Assembly (NCBI RefSeq): GCF_000346505.1
Contig: NZ_ANOH01000399.1
Location: 1-37,141, forward strand
Direction: 5' to 3'
Source: Aporhodopirellula sallentina SM41
GTDB lineage: Bacteria; Planctomycetota; Planctomycetia; Pirellulales; Pirellulaceae
Length of the DNA stretch: 37,141 nt
In this document: positions 23,472 to 32,497 of the stretch, piece after piece
Layout: the number at the start of each line of letters is the position of its first letter
How positions within the stretch are numbered: the first letter of the stretch is position 1
Notes under the pieces: generated by a model
What the model was told of the DNA's origin: nothing
Databases searched by the model: none
Seen by the model: the letters and a program-made list of their open reading frames with translations, nothing else
Position numbers and translations under genes: made by a program

Positions 23472-23553
23472 CATGTCGCCAGAGTTCAGTGACCTGAATG
23501 CTGGCGAATCCACCTACACGGATCGGACAGGTCCGATTTCAAAATGCTCTAGA
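23472..23553 (+). repeat. Dispersed intergenic repeat, copy E
   Basis: A full-length plus-strand copy of the ~80-bp element, ending TTTCAAAATGCTCTAGA. The minus-strand LEPR gene ends inside it: its stop TAG (23549-23551) is the CTA of the repeat. Confidence 0.8.
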
Positions 23554-24706
23554 CAATGTTGTTGGTTGTGGTTTCGGATGACCGAATAGGATCGGTTCGC
23601 ACATGGAAGAAACCTCCACGCTGCGTCAGCAGGGTCGACATGAACACGAGCGCCGCGAACTGAACCCCTGATTTTTGTTGCGAGTGGCTGTCTTTCGTTT
23701 TTCCAACGCTCTCGTCGAACGCAACAGAAACTTCGCGTGTAGCTTTCCGATCGACGGCCTCTACCGTGTTGGCGTGCTGCCGCGTCACCGAGTCATCGGC
23801 TACGTCAGACTCCACCGCAAACATGGCCGCGATCGCTTCGTCGGTCAGGGTCGCGACCGCCCATTGGTCCACTCCGGGTTGAGCAGAAAAAATGCGATCA
23901 ATCACACGGACGCCCCGCCCAGTCTGCTCACGTCCCGGTTCGGAAGCACGTTGCGGGTCGACAACGTTGTGTCTGGCGACCTGCTCCGCAGAAGGACGCG
24001 GAGGAAACGGCTGGACTTCAGACTGGTTCGGCTCGAGCAACGACATCGCGACAAACGAGTCGCGTCGCAGGTGATTGTGAAGCGGCTCGCGACTGAGCAA
24101 CTCATCCTCGGACCGCTCATCGACCGAACCTTCGGCGAAGTAATGAAACCGATCCAACTCGCTGGCTCTTAGTGAAGCGGACAAACCTGCATCGGAACTC
24201 CCTTTCGTTTTGCTCGCCTGAGTGTCAATAGCATGCAAGACGATCATCGGATCGTTGCTCGGGTCTCCATCATCTGCTTCCGAATCCGCATGCACTTCCT
24301 GCGGATCGGAGAATTGGGTTTCAACGAACGTCGTCGATCCGTCATCGTCGTCTTGATCATCGACGTCGAGTTCGACGTCCACTTCATTCGATGAATCTTC
24401 CGGATCGGCGGTTTCCCCCACATCCACATCGGGATGTTCCAAGACGGGTTGATCGGATCCGAAATCCACGAACTTCTCTTCGACAGCGGAATCATCCTGG
24501 GTATCCAGACCGCCGGACAAACTGCTGTCCTGGTACACCGCGGGGGGATTCGTTTCGCAGTGATCCGACGAAACCGCCGCGCCGCCGAGGACATAGTTGC
24601 CGACGTTCACATCACCGGCCAGCATCAAGCGCCCTTCCAATCGCTCGAGCAATCGACGCTTCCGGAATTGAGTCCGATTTCGAACTTTGGTTTTATGAGA
24701 AAACAT
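23549..24706 (-). CDS. LEPR-XLL-type exported protein
   Basis: A 385-aa protein with the planctomycete leader pattern: basic start, then RRLLERLEGRLMLAGDVNV, a form of the LEPR-XLL signal seen at the N-terminus of many large planctomycete surface proteins. The remainder is acidic and low in complexity (VDVELDVDDQDDDDGS), with no known domain, cadherin or dockerin; a hydrophobic stretch (VQFAALVFMSTLLTQRGG) lies near the C-terminus. Its start overlaps the end of the kinase gene by 14 bases, so translation is probably coupled. Its stop codon comes from a dispersed repeat, so the C-terminus may be cut short. The role is unknown. Confidence 0.75.
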   Translation of the reverse strand: MFSHKTKVRNRTQFRKRRLLERLEGRLMLAGDVNVGNYVLGGAAVSSDHCETNPPAVYQDSSLSGGLDTQDDSAVEEKFVDFGSDQPVLEHPDVDVGETADPEDSSNEVDVELDVDDQDDDDGSTTFVETQFSDPQEVHADSEADDGDPSNDPMIVLHAIDTQASKTKGSSDAGLSASLRASELDRFHYFAEGSVDERSEDELLSREPLHNHLRRDSFVAMSLLEPNQSEVQPFPPRPSAEQVARHNVVDPQRASEPGREQTGRGVRVIDRIFSAQPGVDQWAVATLTDEAIAAMFAVESDVADDSVTRQHANTVEAVDRKATREVSVAFDESVGKTKDSHSQQKSGVQFAALVFMSTLLTQRGGFFHVRTDPIRSSETTTNNIV

Positions 24707-27470
24707 ATTCGCGTTCCTTGCATGACGCCGCTTGTATCTTCAACGTCGGCGGACAATCGCCGCTGACGGACTTCTGCGTCGTTTCGGTTTTCTGTTTGAG
24801 TTGACGCAGGATCTGATCAAGTAGTTCGTTGTGTCGTTCGAGATATTGGCGATAACCTTGATGAAACGGAGCCATCCGAACGGCCAACGCTTGATACTCC
24901 ATCGCTTCGGTGAGCCGTTGAACGGCACTATCGAGTTGCCCTTGTTGTTGGTCGAGAACGCCGAGGTTGTGCAGCACGCCGGCGAACCGGCTCAACAATT
25001 GAGGCTCCTGTGCCTGCGATTCACACAGTGCTTTAAAACCTTTCTCCGCTTCCAAGAAAGCCGAGCGGGCATCCTGACGCGTGCCCTGGTTCCACAGCAA
25101 TTGCCCCAGGTTGTTTTGTGCGATCGCCAATTGCTGCTGCAACGCCGTGTCTTCCGGACGTCGCCGCATCGCGTTGCGAAAGGTTTCGATCGACGTATGA
25201 GTCAGCTCGATCGCTTCCTCGGTTCGCTGTTGCTTGCCGAGCAGCGATGCCAGGTTGCTCTGAGCGATCGCCAATTGACACTCCGGAGCCAGCGCCACGG
25301 CGTTCGACCAAAACGAACCTTCGGTCTCTTCCAAATGCTCTGTTGCGGCCAGGGATGCGATGTTCTCCTCCAACAACCGCTCGGCTTCGTCGGCATGATC
25401 GTCCATCAATAAACCGGCGAGCGTGTTGCGGCACTCGATCAGTTGCTGCCGCGTGTAGCGATTTGTTTCCTGACCATCGAGGTGACGTTCGAGCACGACC
25501 TCCGCATCACGCAATCGTCGGATGGCGTCGTTCGCTTCTCCGCTCTCCCACAACAACGTCGCATAATTGGTCTGGGTTGCCCCCCAATTCGCCACCGTTT
25601 CGTCAGGAACATCTGTATGCGACATCACTCGTTCGTGCAGGGTGGTGGCACGTTCATATTCGGCAATGGCTTCTTTGTATCGCCCCGTATCTTTATGCAA
25701 CGCAGCAAGGTTGTGCACACACAATGCGAGGTCGGATTGGGTTTGAACGTCGGCAGAACCTTCCTCCAACACCGCTTGCAATCCTTCAGCGGCGGACAGG
25801 TAAGCAGCCTCGGCCGATTCCAGGTTCCCTAACCGGCACTCGGTCGCACCTAATAAAAACTGCACCTTGGCGAGTTCACTACGGAACCGAGAATCGCCCG
25901 ATGCATAGTTCGCAAAATCAACAAAGTAGTTGCGTGCTTCGGTCAACAAGTCACGCTGCAATTCGCCGGTACCTTCGATCGAAGTGAGCCGATCGACCGT
26001 CAAACCGCCGAACCGCTGCACCGTCGCATGAGCTTGATTCAAGTGATGGCGTGCCTGATCCAATGCCACGTCTTTCTGCCGGCTGTGATGCAAAACCATC
26101 GCGGTCGCGGCGGCAAATCCAACCATCGCGACCAACAAGAATCCCACTGAAGTCATTACCGCGGTCCGATGCCGAACGGCCCACCGGAACGCAACATCCA
26201 CGCGACTCGGCCGACGAGCGAGCGTCGGTTGCCCGCTTAAAAACCGTCGCAGGTCTTCGGCGAGTTCGCCGCACGTCGAGTATCGGTCGTCTTTCGATTT
26301 CGCGATCGCCTTGAGCACGATCGTTTCCAAATCCGTCGGTATCGCCGCATTGATTCGTCGTGGTGCGACAGGCGGTTCCGTCGCGACCGTCTCCATCAAT
26401 CGCTGCCGGCACCTACCTCCGAACGCCGGTTGCAGTGTCAGTAGTTCGTAGAGCGTGATGCCGAGTGAGTAAATGTCCGTGCGATGGTCGACTTCTTGAG
26501 GACGCCCCATGATTTGCTCGGGGCTCATGTATCGCGCCGTACCGATCGCTTTCCCTTCCGCGGTCAGGTTCCCCGCGTCGCGACAACGCGCCAATCCGAA
26601 GTCCGCCACCCAAACTTTCCCGGCCGCGTCCACCAATAGGTTGGACGGTTTGATGTCCCGGTGAATCACGCCTTGTTCGTGTGCGTAGTCGATTGCGTCA
26701 GCAACGTCGACAAACATTTTGACAATCGCACGCACACCGTCGCGTTGGCGAACCGATCGCAGCGTCGTGGTGCCGCCACGATTGACGACCGTCGAACTCG
26801 GCGGTTCGACGTTCTCGGTGAGCGAAGTGGCCGACGCCACGGTGGAGTCGCCACTAATCGTTCGCAGTTCGTCGAGCGTCTGTTCGAGCGTATTGCCGTT
26901 GATCAGTTGCATGCTGTAGTAATGCACGCCGCGTTCACACCCGACCGCGTAAACGGGAACGATGTGCGGATGATGCAGCGACGCGGCCGCGTGAGCCTCG
27001 TTGCGAAAACGGGCGACCTGGTCTTGGTTCAAAACCGCGGCAAACGGCAACACCTTCAACGCCACCCGCCGCCGCAGCGACAACTGAATCGCCTCGTAAA
27101 CGATCCCCATCCCGCCGCGGCCGATTTCGCCCTGCAACTCATAGTCGCCGAGTGTCGGCGGCCGGCTGAGCGATTCGTCGGGATCCACTGGCTTGGCGGC
27201 GGATCGCGACATCCGGCAAAGCAACTGCAAACTCTCGAGGTGACCGCCCGCTTCGGCCTGCAACTCAGGGTGTTTGCGCAGGAACGCTTCTGCGGCCGTT
27301 TCCTCACCGTCCTCCAATAGACTCGCGTATTGATCGAGTCGCTCGGCAATTTTCTCCTGCAACTTCGGCTCCGAACCGTCACCGGTGCAGGCTTCATTGA
27401 TCGGAAGAGCATCGTTTACCGGAAGACTCGACAAATCGAGAGTTAATGTTTGATCAGTCATTGGTTTCAT
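24693..27470 (-). CDS. Ser/Thr protein kinase with TPR domain
   Basis: A 925-aa Hanks-type kinase. Residues 1-105: helical N-terminus (LDQYASLLEDGEETAAEAF). Kinase ~108-412: glycine loop GRGGMGIV (117-124), Lys139, Glu158, HRDIKPSN (270-277), DFG (290-292) and GTARYMSPEQ; a ~45-residue insert rich in Ser/Thr/Val lies at ~205-245. One membrane helix ~440-460, then ~10 TPR units (~470-880), which would face the periplasm if topology is standard. No PASTA domains. It overlaps the sigma factor gene by 4 bases (ATGA) and the LEPR gene by 14. This sigma-kinase pairing is the ECF-STK arrangement described in planctomycetes. All catalytic residues are present. Confidence 0.94.
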   Translation of the reverse strand: MKPMTDQTLTLDLSSLPVNDALPINEACTGDGSEPKLQEKIAERLDQYASLLEDGEETAAEAFLRKHPELQAEAGGHLESLQLLCRMSRSAAKPVDPDESLSRPPTLGDYELQGEIGRGGMGIVYEAIQLSLRRRVALKVLPFAAVLNQDQVARFRNEAHAAASLHHPHIVPVYAVGCERGVHYYSMQLINGNTLEQTLDELRTISGDSTVASATSLTENVEPPSSTVVNRGGTTTLRSVRQRDGVRAIVKMFVDVADAIDYAHEQGVIHRDIKPSNLLVDAAGKVWVADFGLARCRDAGNLTAEGKAIGTARYMSPEQIMGRPQEVDHRTDIYSLGITLYELLTLQPAFGGRCRQRLMETVATEPPVAPRRINAAIPTDLETIVLKAIAKSKDDRYSTCGELAEDLRRFLSGQPTLARRPSRVDVAFRWAVRHRTAVMTSVGFLLVAMVGFAAATAMVLHHSRQKDVALDQARHHLNQAHATVQRFGGLTVDRLTSIEGTGELQRDLLTEARNYFVDFANYASGDSRFRSELAKVQFLLGATECRLGNLESAEAAYLSAAEGLQAVLEEGSADVQTQSDLALCVHNLAALHKDTGRYKEAIAEYERATTLHERVMSHTDVPDETVANWGATQTNYATLLWESGEANDAIRRLRDAEVVLERHLDGQETNRYTRQQLIECRNTLAGLLMDDHADEAERLLEENIASLAATEHLEETEGSFWSNAVALAPECQLAIAQSNLASLLGKQQRTEEAIELTHTSIETFRNAMRRRPEDTALQQQLAIAQNNLGQLLWNQGTRQDARSAFLEAEKGFKALCESQAQEPQLLSRFAGVLHNLGVLDQQQGQLDSAVQRLTEAMEYQALAVRMAPFHQGYRQYLERHNELLDQILRQLKQKTETTQKSVSGDCPPTLKIQAASCKEREYVFS

Positions 27471-28102
27471 TGCACACCGCTTTCATCACTCATCGCATCA
27501 CGTAGTTTTTCAATCGCCCGCATCCACAACATCCTCGCCGCGCCCGAAGATCGATTCATCCGAACGGCGATTTCGGCAAACGCGAGCCCTTCGACATGAC
27601 GAAGCACGATCACATCGCGATACTCCGGTGACAATTTCTCGATAGCGTTTGAAAGAACAGTGAGGTCATCTTGGTGCTCGGCCTCCGAGGCCGGACCACG
27701 TCGGTGAACAGCAGTCATCGAATCCAATCTCGCGTGCGACTCATCAGCGGCCCGTCGCAAGGTGTCGAGCGAATGCTCGCGTCGGTGGTCTCGCTTGGCC
27801 GCCAACAGATGCGTCTCGACAGCCCGCGCCGCGTTGTGCACGAGAATCTGCCTCAGCCAACCGGTGAACTCCGCCGTCGTGGTGCCGGCAAACTTCTGGA
27901 AATCACGATGAGCTTCGAGCAACGACTCTTGAACCAAATCAGACGCCGACAACCGAACACGGACTCGCGGATCCAACTGCGAATGGGACAACACCTTTAG
28001 GTACCCGATGTAACTAGACAACAAACATTCCAAGCTCTCCGCGTCGCCATCACGGGCGAGTCGCAGGAGATGGGTCGCGTGCTGTTGATCGGTTACTGTC
28101 AC
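27467..28102 (-). CDS. ECF sigma factor (kinase-associated)
   Basis: A 211-aa sigma-70 family factor. Region 2: HLLRLARDGDAESLECLLSS through SASDLVQESLLEAHRDFQKF and TGWLRQILVHNAARAV. Region 4: LSPEYRDVIVLRHVEGLAFA and MNRSSGAARMLWMRAIEKL, the helix-turn-helix. A linker of ~45 residues (charged, HRREHSLDTL) joins them. It is somewhat longer than a minimal ECF. There is no anti-sigma gene; the next gene is a Ser/Thr kinase overlapping by ATGA, so control by phosphorylation is the likely mode, as proposed for the ECF-STK group. Target promoters cannot be seen from here. Confidence 0.92.
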   Translation of the reverse strand: MTVTDQQHATHLLRLARDGDAESLECLLSSYIGYLKVLSHSQLDPRVRVRLSASDLVQESLLEAHRDFQKFAGTTTAEFTGWLRQILVHNAARAVETHLLAAKRDHRREHSLDTLRRAADESHARLDSMTAVHRRGPASEAEHQDDLTVLSNAIEKLSPEYRDVIVLRHVEGLAFAEIAVRMNRSSGAARMLWMRAIEKLRDAMSDESGVQ

Positions 28103-28506
28103 CTCAATCAGCCCGCTAGTTTCCCAGGCCGCCCCGTCAGGAATGTGTCACTGTGCCGTCAGAGAATTCTCACCATATTTTTCCAAACGGCTAGTGTGAT
28201 CCCAAGAATCACGCCGCCCCGACGGCAGATTACGCGAGCGAACAGTACCCTCGAGTCGCCCGACCGCCACGCGATTGCCCGCGATTTGCGAGGAAAACAG
28301 CAACCGGCCGTCGAACAGACTCTCACCGGTCTACCGCTTCCCCCTTCCCAAATAGGACACCACCGCCGAACGGTCAGCCGCCAAACCATGGCATCTTTGC
28401 TTGCAAAACAAGCCTTCGTGTCGGCTGCGTGGCTACCAAGGCAAGGCACGAGGTCAAAACGCAATGAGATCGTCACCATCGCAAACCGTGAACACGCGTC
28501 AACGCG
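28103..28506. other. Intergenic region upstream of the sigma factor gene
   Basis: About 400 bases between the end of the Bat operon and the sigma factor start, all transcribed leftward. The promoter of the sigma-kinase operon should be here, but no box is convincing. A 106-codon minus frame is rich in Cys/Arg/Trp and not protein-like. Confidence 0.45.
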
Positions 28507-29907
28507 TCATGGATTGAGCGACGGTAGTGCCGATCCGTGTTCCGCTCGCACGCGATGTCGGCGTTGCTTGCGAGCCGCTTCGAAACCGATGAGCAGTGGT
28601 TCGCCTGACCAGCTTTTTGCCGTTCCCGTAGCTCCATACAGATGAGCCGACAAATGTTCCCACGGTTCACCCAAAACCTCGCTCGGCGTTACCGGTTCAT
28701 CCGACGAACTACTACCGCACCACTGCAACAAAGCCGCATAGGCAGCCGGTGCATCATTGGCACGACACGCTGAACGGACTTCACGTGCGATCATCAACTC
28801 CCGCGACCGGCGTCGGACTTGCCAAGCGTCCCACGCGGATTTCAAGGGTCGATACAAGAGACCTGCGACGATCAAAAATCCAACCGCCACGGCCCACGCG
28901 GGGAAAGTGTTGGCATCCTTGTCGTCACCACTCATCTCCGCATTCCAATCCGCCGCTGCGGTTTGCTGTGGCGGTGCAGCAACCTCAACGGTCGTTCCTT
29001 CGAGCGTCTTCTCCTGCAGCTTCTCGGATTTCGGATCCCACCAACGGAACGTGATCTCGGGTAGTTCAAACGTCCCCGCTTGTTGGAATTGATACTTGAT
29101 CGTCTCGGTTCGTGATGCCTTCAGCTCACCGCGATCAATTTTGTCTTCCACGACCGGGTCGCGAGAATACACCTGCACTCCCTCGGGAGCCTGCGTACTG
29201 ACCGGCGGCAACAACATCGCACTGCACCCCGACACGCGGCGGGTGATGGTTCTCTCGATCACATCACCGGCCTGCACCTGGTTCGGGTCGTTCGAATCCG
29301 TCGATTGATCCGGATCCCATTTCTGTTGGGTGTCCACTTTTTCGGTAGACACTACGATACCGAGCGACTCGGTGCCCGGTGGACGTTTGGACTCAAACTG
29401 CAGCTTCGGCGTCTTTGCGATAACATCCTTCGCGTCGCCCACAAAAGATTCTTTCCCGCGAAAGCGAACCGAAAACGGAGGAAGGACGACGGTTCCGGTC
29501 TGTTGAGTCGAGATGCTGAACTCATGCCGTTGAGTCAGAAAGGAATCGTCGCCCACGTCTTCGCTTCCCACCACCGGGTTGCCGATCGCAATAATCGCCG
29601 TTTTCGGCAATTCGGGAAAATCAAAAGCGGCGGTGCCCTCAAACGGCCCCGGTGAGTACAGCGTGATGATCAACGGAACGGGTTCCCCCGTCCACGCGGT
29701 TTCCTTTTCGATCGATGCCTTCAACGAATCCGCCGCCTGCAAACCAACGTCGCCGGCCAAACCCAGAATCGATGCGACAAAAATTAACGCGACGAGCCTC
29801 CTCAACGATCGAACGTGTGCCGATTTCCGTTGAAAAACTCGGCGGCACAGGTTCTGCGAGCCTGAGCCTTTCCGGTAACCAATAACACTCAAAAAAGTAA
29901 CAGCCAT
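28507..29907 (-). CDS. BatD-like membrane protein
   Basis: A ~466-aa protein with an internal signal-like stretch (LRRLVALIFVASILGLAGDV, ~residues 35-55), then periplasmic beta-rich domains: SLKASIEKETAWTGEPVPLI and GTVVLPPFSVRFRGKE are typical of BatD (oxygen tolerance, protein BatD family). A second membrane segment (AWAVAVGFLIVAGLLYRP) leads to a cytoplasmic helical tail (SACRANDAPAAYAALLQWCG), also seen in BatD. GGAGG precedes the ATG at 29907, whose A is the last base of the preceding gene's TGA. It is the last gene of the MoxR-Bat operon. The longer frame to 30000 overlaps the TPR gene and is not used. Confidence 0.85.
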   Translation of the reverse strand: MAVTFLSVIGYRKGSGSQNLCRRVFQRKSAHVRSLRRLVALIFVASILGLAGDVGLQAADSLKASIEKETAWTGEPVPLIITLYSPGPFEGTAAFDFPELPKTAIIAIGNPVVGSEDVGDDSFLTQRHEFSISTQQTGTVVLPPFSVRFRGKESFVGDAKDVIAKTPKLQFESKRPPGTESLGIVVSTEKVDTQQKWDPDQSTDSNDPNQVQAGDVIERTITRRVSGCSAMLLPPVSTQAPEGVQVYSRDPVVEDKIDRGELKASRTETIKYQFQQAGTFELPEITFRWWDPKSEKLQEKTLEGTTVEVAAPPQQTAAADWNAEMSGDDKDANTFPAWAVAVGFLIVAGLLYRPLKSAWDAWQVRRRSRELMIAREVRSACRANDAPAAYAALLQWCGSSSSDEPVTPSEVLGEPWEHLSAHLYGATGTAKSWSGEPLLIGFEAARKQRRHRVRAEHGSALPSLNP

Positions 29908-30500
29908 CACTTTTCCTCCGGCTGAGACTGTCCCGCGTTTTGATAGGCGAATTTCGCTTTCAAAAAATCCGCTGGCTTGGTTTGAACCCGACGCAGCCAC
30001 AACGCCTGCATCGCCGAATCCGACATCGCCTTTTCCTGACTCACTTCCGTGCTCTGGCCTTCTGAGTTTTTCTTCTTGTCGAAACGGATCTCGTCGGCAC
30101 CGAGTCGTTGGTCTCCCATGTCACCGCCCTCGTTGTTCAATTTCGCCGCTCTCGCCTCAGCTAAATCACGATTTGTGATCGCGTCCTGCCAATCCGGCTT
30201 GAGCTTCAATGCCCGATCGTACCGCTCGATCGCCGGTTCGTACTGACCGAGCATCACCAGGCAATTGCCGCGGTTGTATTCCGCTTCGGCAGTCGCAACT
30301 CTTGCAAACGCCTGCCCGGCTTTCTCGAACTCACCCGCCCGGTACCAGGCAACACCCGACCGCATCGGATCCTCGAATGCTTCGGCGGCGGCCGCATATT
30401 CCTGCCGGTCCATCAACCGTTGAGCTTGTTGATCGGGCGAGAACCAAAGATGCCCCCACGCGATCCCGGCCAACAGCACACCCCAAAACATGGTTTTCAT
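29907..30500 (-). CDS. BatC-like TPR protein
   Basis: A 197-aa protein: signal or anchor (MKTMFWGVLLAGIAWGHLWF), then three TPR units, of which AEYNRGNCLVMLGQYEPAIE and RYDRALKLKPDWQDAITNRD form a textbook repeat. The tail is charged and Gly/Gln-rich (DQRLGADEIRFDKKKNSEGQ). In Bat operons this TPR protein sits between the VWA proteins and BatD and is thought to help hold the complex in the periplasm. Its ATG overlaps the BatB-like stop by 4 bases (ATGA), and its own stop touches the BatD start. Confidence 0.87.
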   Translation of the reverse strand: MKTMFWGVLLAGIAWGHLWFSPDQQAQRLMDRQEYAAAAEAFEDPMRSGVAWYRAGEFEKAGQAFARVATAEAEYNRGNCLVMLGQYEPAIERYDRALKLKPDWQDAITNRDLAEARAAKLNNEGGDMGDQRLGADEIRFDKKKNSEGQSTEVSQEKAMSDSAMQALWLRRVQTKPADFLKAKFAYQNAGQSQPEEK

Positions 30501-31426
30501 GTTGTTTGCTCCTGCTGTTGTTCTTCGCGACGAAACACAGTCAACATCCCGACCGCGATCACGGGCACCAACCACCACCCCATCTCTGCCCACCGGGTTC
30601 CCTCCCCGTCCACCGACACCGCGATCGGTGTGTCGGCAACGCGCCGGACAATTCCCTCGACGTCGGTGGAGTCCGCTGTGATCAGGGTCACGTCGGCTCG
30701 CAGGGCGGACGCGGCTTTGGATAAATCATTACTTTCAGGAGTCCCCTCCCGAGCGATCCCCAGAATTTCAATGCTCGCTCGGTTCTCCGAAACAAACGAT
30801 TCGTATTGCGAATTCTCGCCCGTCGGGATCGTATCGGTCACCACCACAATCGATCCACCGCCATCCCCGAGCGTTTTGGCGGCGAGTTGCAACGCGGAAC
30901 CAAGTCGATCGCCCGGCGTGGGCATGATCTCAGGACTGATTTCGGACGCCATCGTCGCGACCACACCGGTATCGCGTGTCGGCGGCAGAACGAGGTGTGC
31001 CGATCCCGCGTACGCGATCAAACCGAGTGGTTGTCCCTTTCTCGCGTTCGCGAAATCGACCACCTTCAACCTCGCTCGCTCCATCCGGTTGGGCGACAAA
31101 TCCGATTCGTTCATGCTCTCGCCCGACTTCAGCAACAACATCACCGGCACAGGATCATCGGCAAAAGGAGACGGTTCGGGACGCCATGTCGGCCCCGCGA
31201 TGGCGATCGCCGCAAGACACCAAAACATCAACAAAGCGATACTCCGCCACTGACGTGTTGGATCCTGATTGACCGTGACCGCGTCGAGCAGGTCCGGCGT
31301 GATCACCTTTTGCCACTGGTGAAACGGATCACTCGCTCGCTGATAAAACCACCAAACGACTATCGCGATCGCCACAGACACCAGACACCACGGGCGTATG
31401 AAATGAAACGCAGTTAACTCACTCAT
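30497..31426 (-). CDS. BatB-like VWA protein with degenerate MIDAS
   Basis: A 309-aa membrane protein with one or two N-terminal helices (CLVSVAIAIVVWWF; IALLMFWCLAAIAIAG), a VWA domain, and a C-terminal helix (GWWLVPVIAVGMLTVF). In the usual DxSxS metal site the sequence is LLLKSGESMNESD: the Asp is Lys100 and the first Ser is Gly. The distal Thr/Asp positions (PPTRDTG; VVTDTIPTG) remain. So this subunit may not bind Mg2+ and could have a structural role beside the intact BatA. GGAGGTGG precedes the ATG at 31426, which overlaps the BatA stop by 4 bases. Confidence 0.87.
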   Translation of the reverse strand: MSELTAFHFIRPWCLVSVAIAIVVWWFYQRASDPFHQWQKVITPDLLDAVTVNQDPTRQWRSIALLMFWCLAAIAIAGPTWRPEPSPFADDPVPVMLLLKSGESMNESDLSPNRMERARLKVVDFANARKGQPLGLIAYAGSAHLVLPPTRDTGVVATMASEISPEIMPTPGDRLGSALQLAAKTLGDGGGSIVVVTDTIPTGENSQYESFVSENRASIEILGIAREGTPESNDLSKAASALRADVTLITADSTDVEGIVRRVADTPIAVSVDGEGTRWAEMGWWLVPVIAVGMLTVFRREEQQQEQTT

Positions 31427-32496
31427 CGCTGCACCACCTCCGCTTTCTCGCCGCCGGCGTGTTGAAATTCGTCCACGGTCTGCAACTCGAACGTCCGCGA
31501 ATTCACTCGCAGCCGAGCCTTGGGTGCTACCGACCGCTGACGTCGCGATCGCACTAGCGGCCAAATGTGCGTGACGAGCGAAAATGCCAACGCGATTGAG
31601 AGCGGCCAATAGAACAAATCGTGCCGCGGCCGATGGCTGACCGTTTTCACCTCACGCGTTTCGATCTGATCGATCTGCTCGTAGATCTTTACGAGTTGGT
31701 CCCGATCGAGAGCCAAGAAGAACTCACCTTCGGTTGTTTCGGCGACCTGTTTAAGTGCTTCCTGGTCGATCTTTTCCTCGCCCACCGTTGTTGGATCTCC
31801 GACCGCGATCGTGTAGACGGTGATCTCGCGATCTCGTGCGACTCGCGACGCTTCCACCGGAGGCACCGAACTCGCCGTGTCGTTCCCGTCGGTCAACGCG
31901 ATGATCGTTTTCGTCGGCGCATCGCTGCTGTCAAACAACTGAATGCCCAGCCCGATCGCATCGCCGAGCGCGGTGCGGGGACCAGCCATGCCGACATCGG
32001 TTTCGTCGAGCAACTGACGACAGAGCTGCAGGTCGGTCGTGAACGGCACCTGCAAAAACGGCGAATTGCCAAACACCACCAATCCCACGCGGTCACCTTC
32101 GCGACGCGTCAGGAAGTCACCCACAACTTGCTTCACCGCGGTCAGCCGATCAACCGTCGATCCCGTGTCATCAGTGAAATCTTTGTGGTCCATCGACCCC
32201 GACAAATCCACAACCAGCAACAAATCTCGAGTCGGGATGATTCGCTCGATCGGCGGCTCGAGCCACTGGGGTCTCGCTAAGGCAAAAATGATCAACAACC
32301 AAACGATCGCCCACGCCCCATACGACTTCACTTTGCCGCGATCGACCGCTCCCGTGTCGTCACGTGATGCCAACAGCCGCGTCAGAAAGGGAACTCGAAT
32401 CGACGGACGAGAAGTTACCCTCGCCGGCATTCCGAAGTACACCAACAACGGAAAAGGGGCCACACAAAACATCCACCAATGAGCAAACGTCAACAT
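31423..32496 (-). CDS. BatA-like VWA protein
   Basis: A 357-aa inner-membrane protein. N-terminal helices (WWMFCVAPFPLLVYFGM and AWAIVWLLIIFALARP, the latter followed by the Bat signature PQW) lead to a VWA domain with a complete MIDAS: Asp97, Ser99, Ser101 in VVDLSGSMD, Thr in GPRTALGDAIG and Asp in ALTDGND. A C-terminal helix (FYWPLSIALAFSLVTHIWPL) closes it. GGGAGG lies ahead of the start; the stop of the DUF4381 gene is one base upstream. It presumably works with MoxR as an ATPase/adhesion-like complex linked to envelope stress. Confidence 0.9.
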   Translation of the reverse strand: MLTFAHWWMFCVAPFPLLVYFGMPARVTSRPSIRVPFLTRLLASRDDTGAVDRGKVKSYGAWAIVWLLIIFALARPQWLEPPIERIIPTRDLLLVVDLSGSMDHKDFTDDTGSTVDRLTAVKQVVGDFLTRREGDRVGLVVFGNSPFLQVPFTTDLQLCRQLLDETDVGMAGPRTALGDAIGLGIQLFDSSDAPTKTIIALTDGNDTASSVPPVEASRVARDREITVYTIAVGDPTTVGEEKIDQEALKQVAETTEGEFFLALDRDQLVKIYEQIDQIETREVKTVSHRPRHDLFYWPLSIALAFSLVTHIWPLVRSRRQRSVAPKARLRVNSRTFELQTVDEFQHAGGEKAEVVQR

Positions 32497-32497
32497 C

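Noticed and set aside
3488-23553. Reading the five ~80-bp repeats as a CRISPR array or riboswitch
   Set aside because: Copies are kilobases apart, in both orientations, without spacers, and not consistently upstream of related genes.
28159-28479. 106-codon minus frame between the Bat operon and the sigma factor
   Set aside because: Composition (Cys, Trp, Arg rich) and lack of a start signal argue against a gene.
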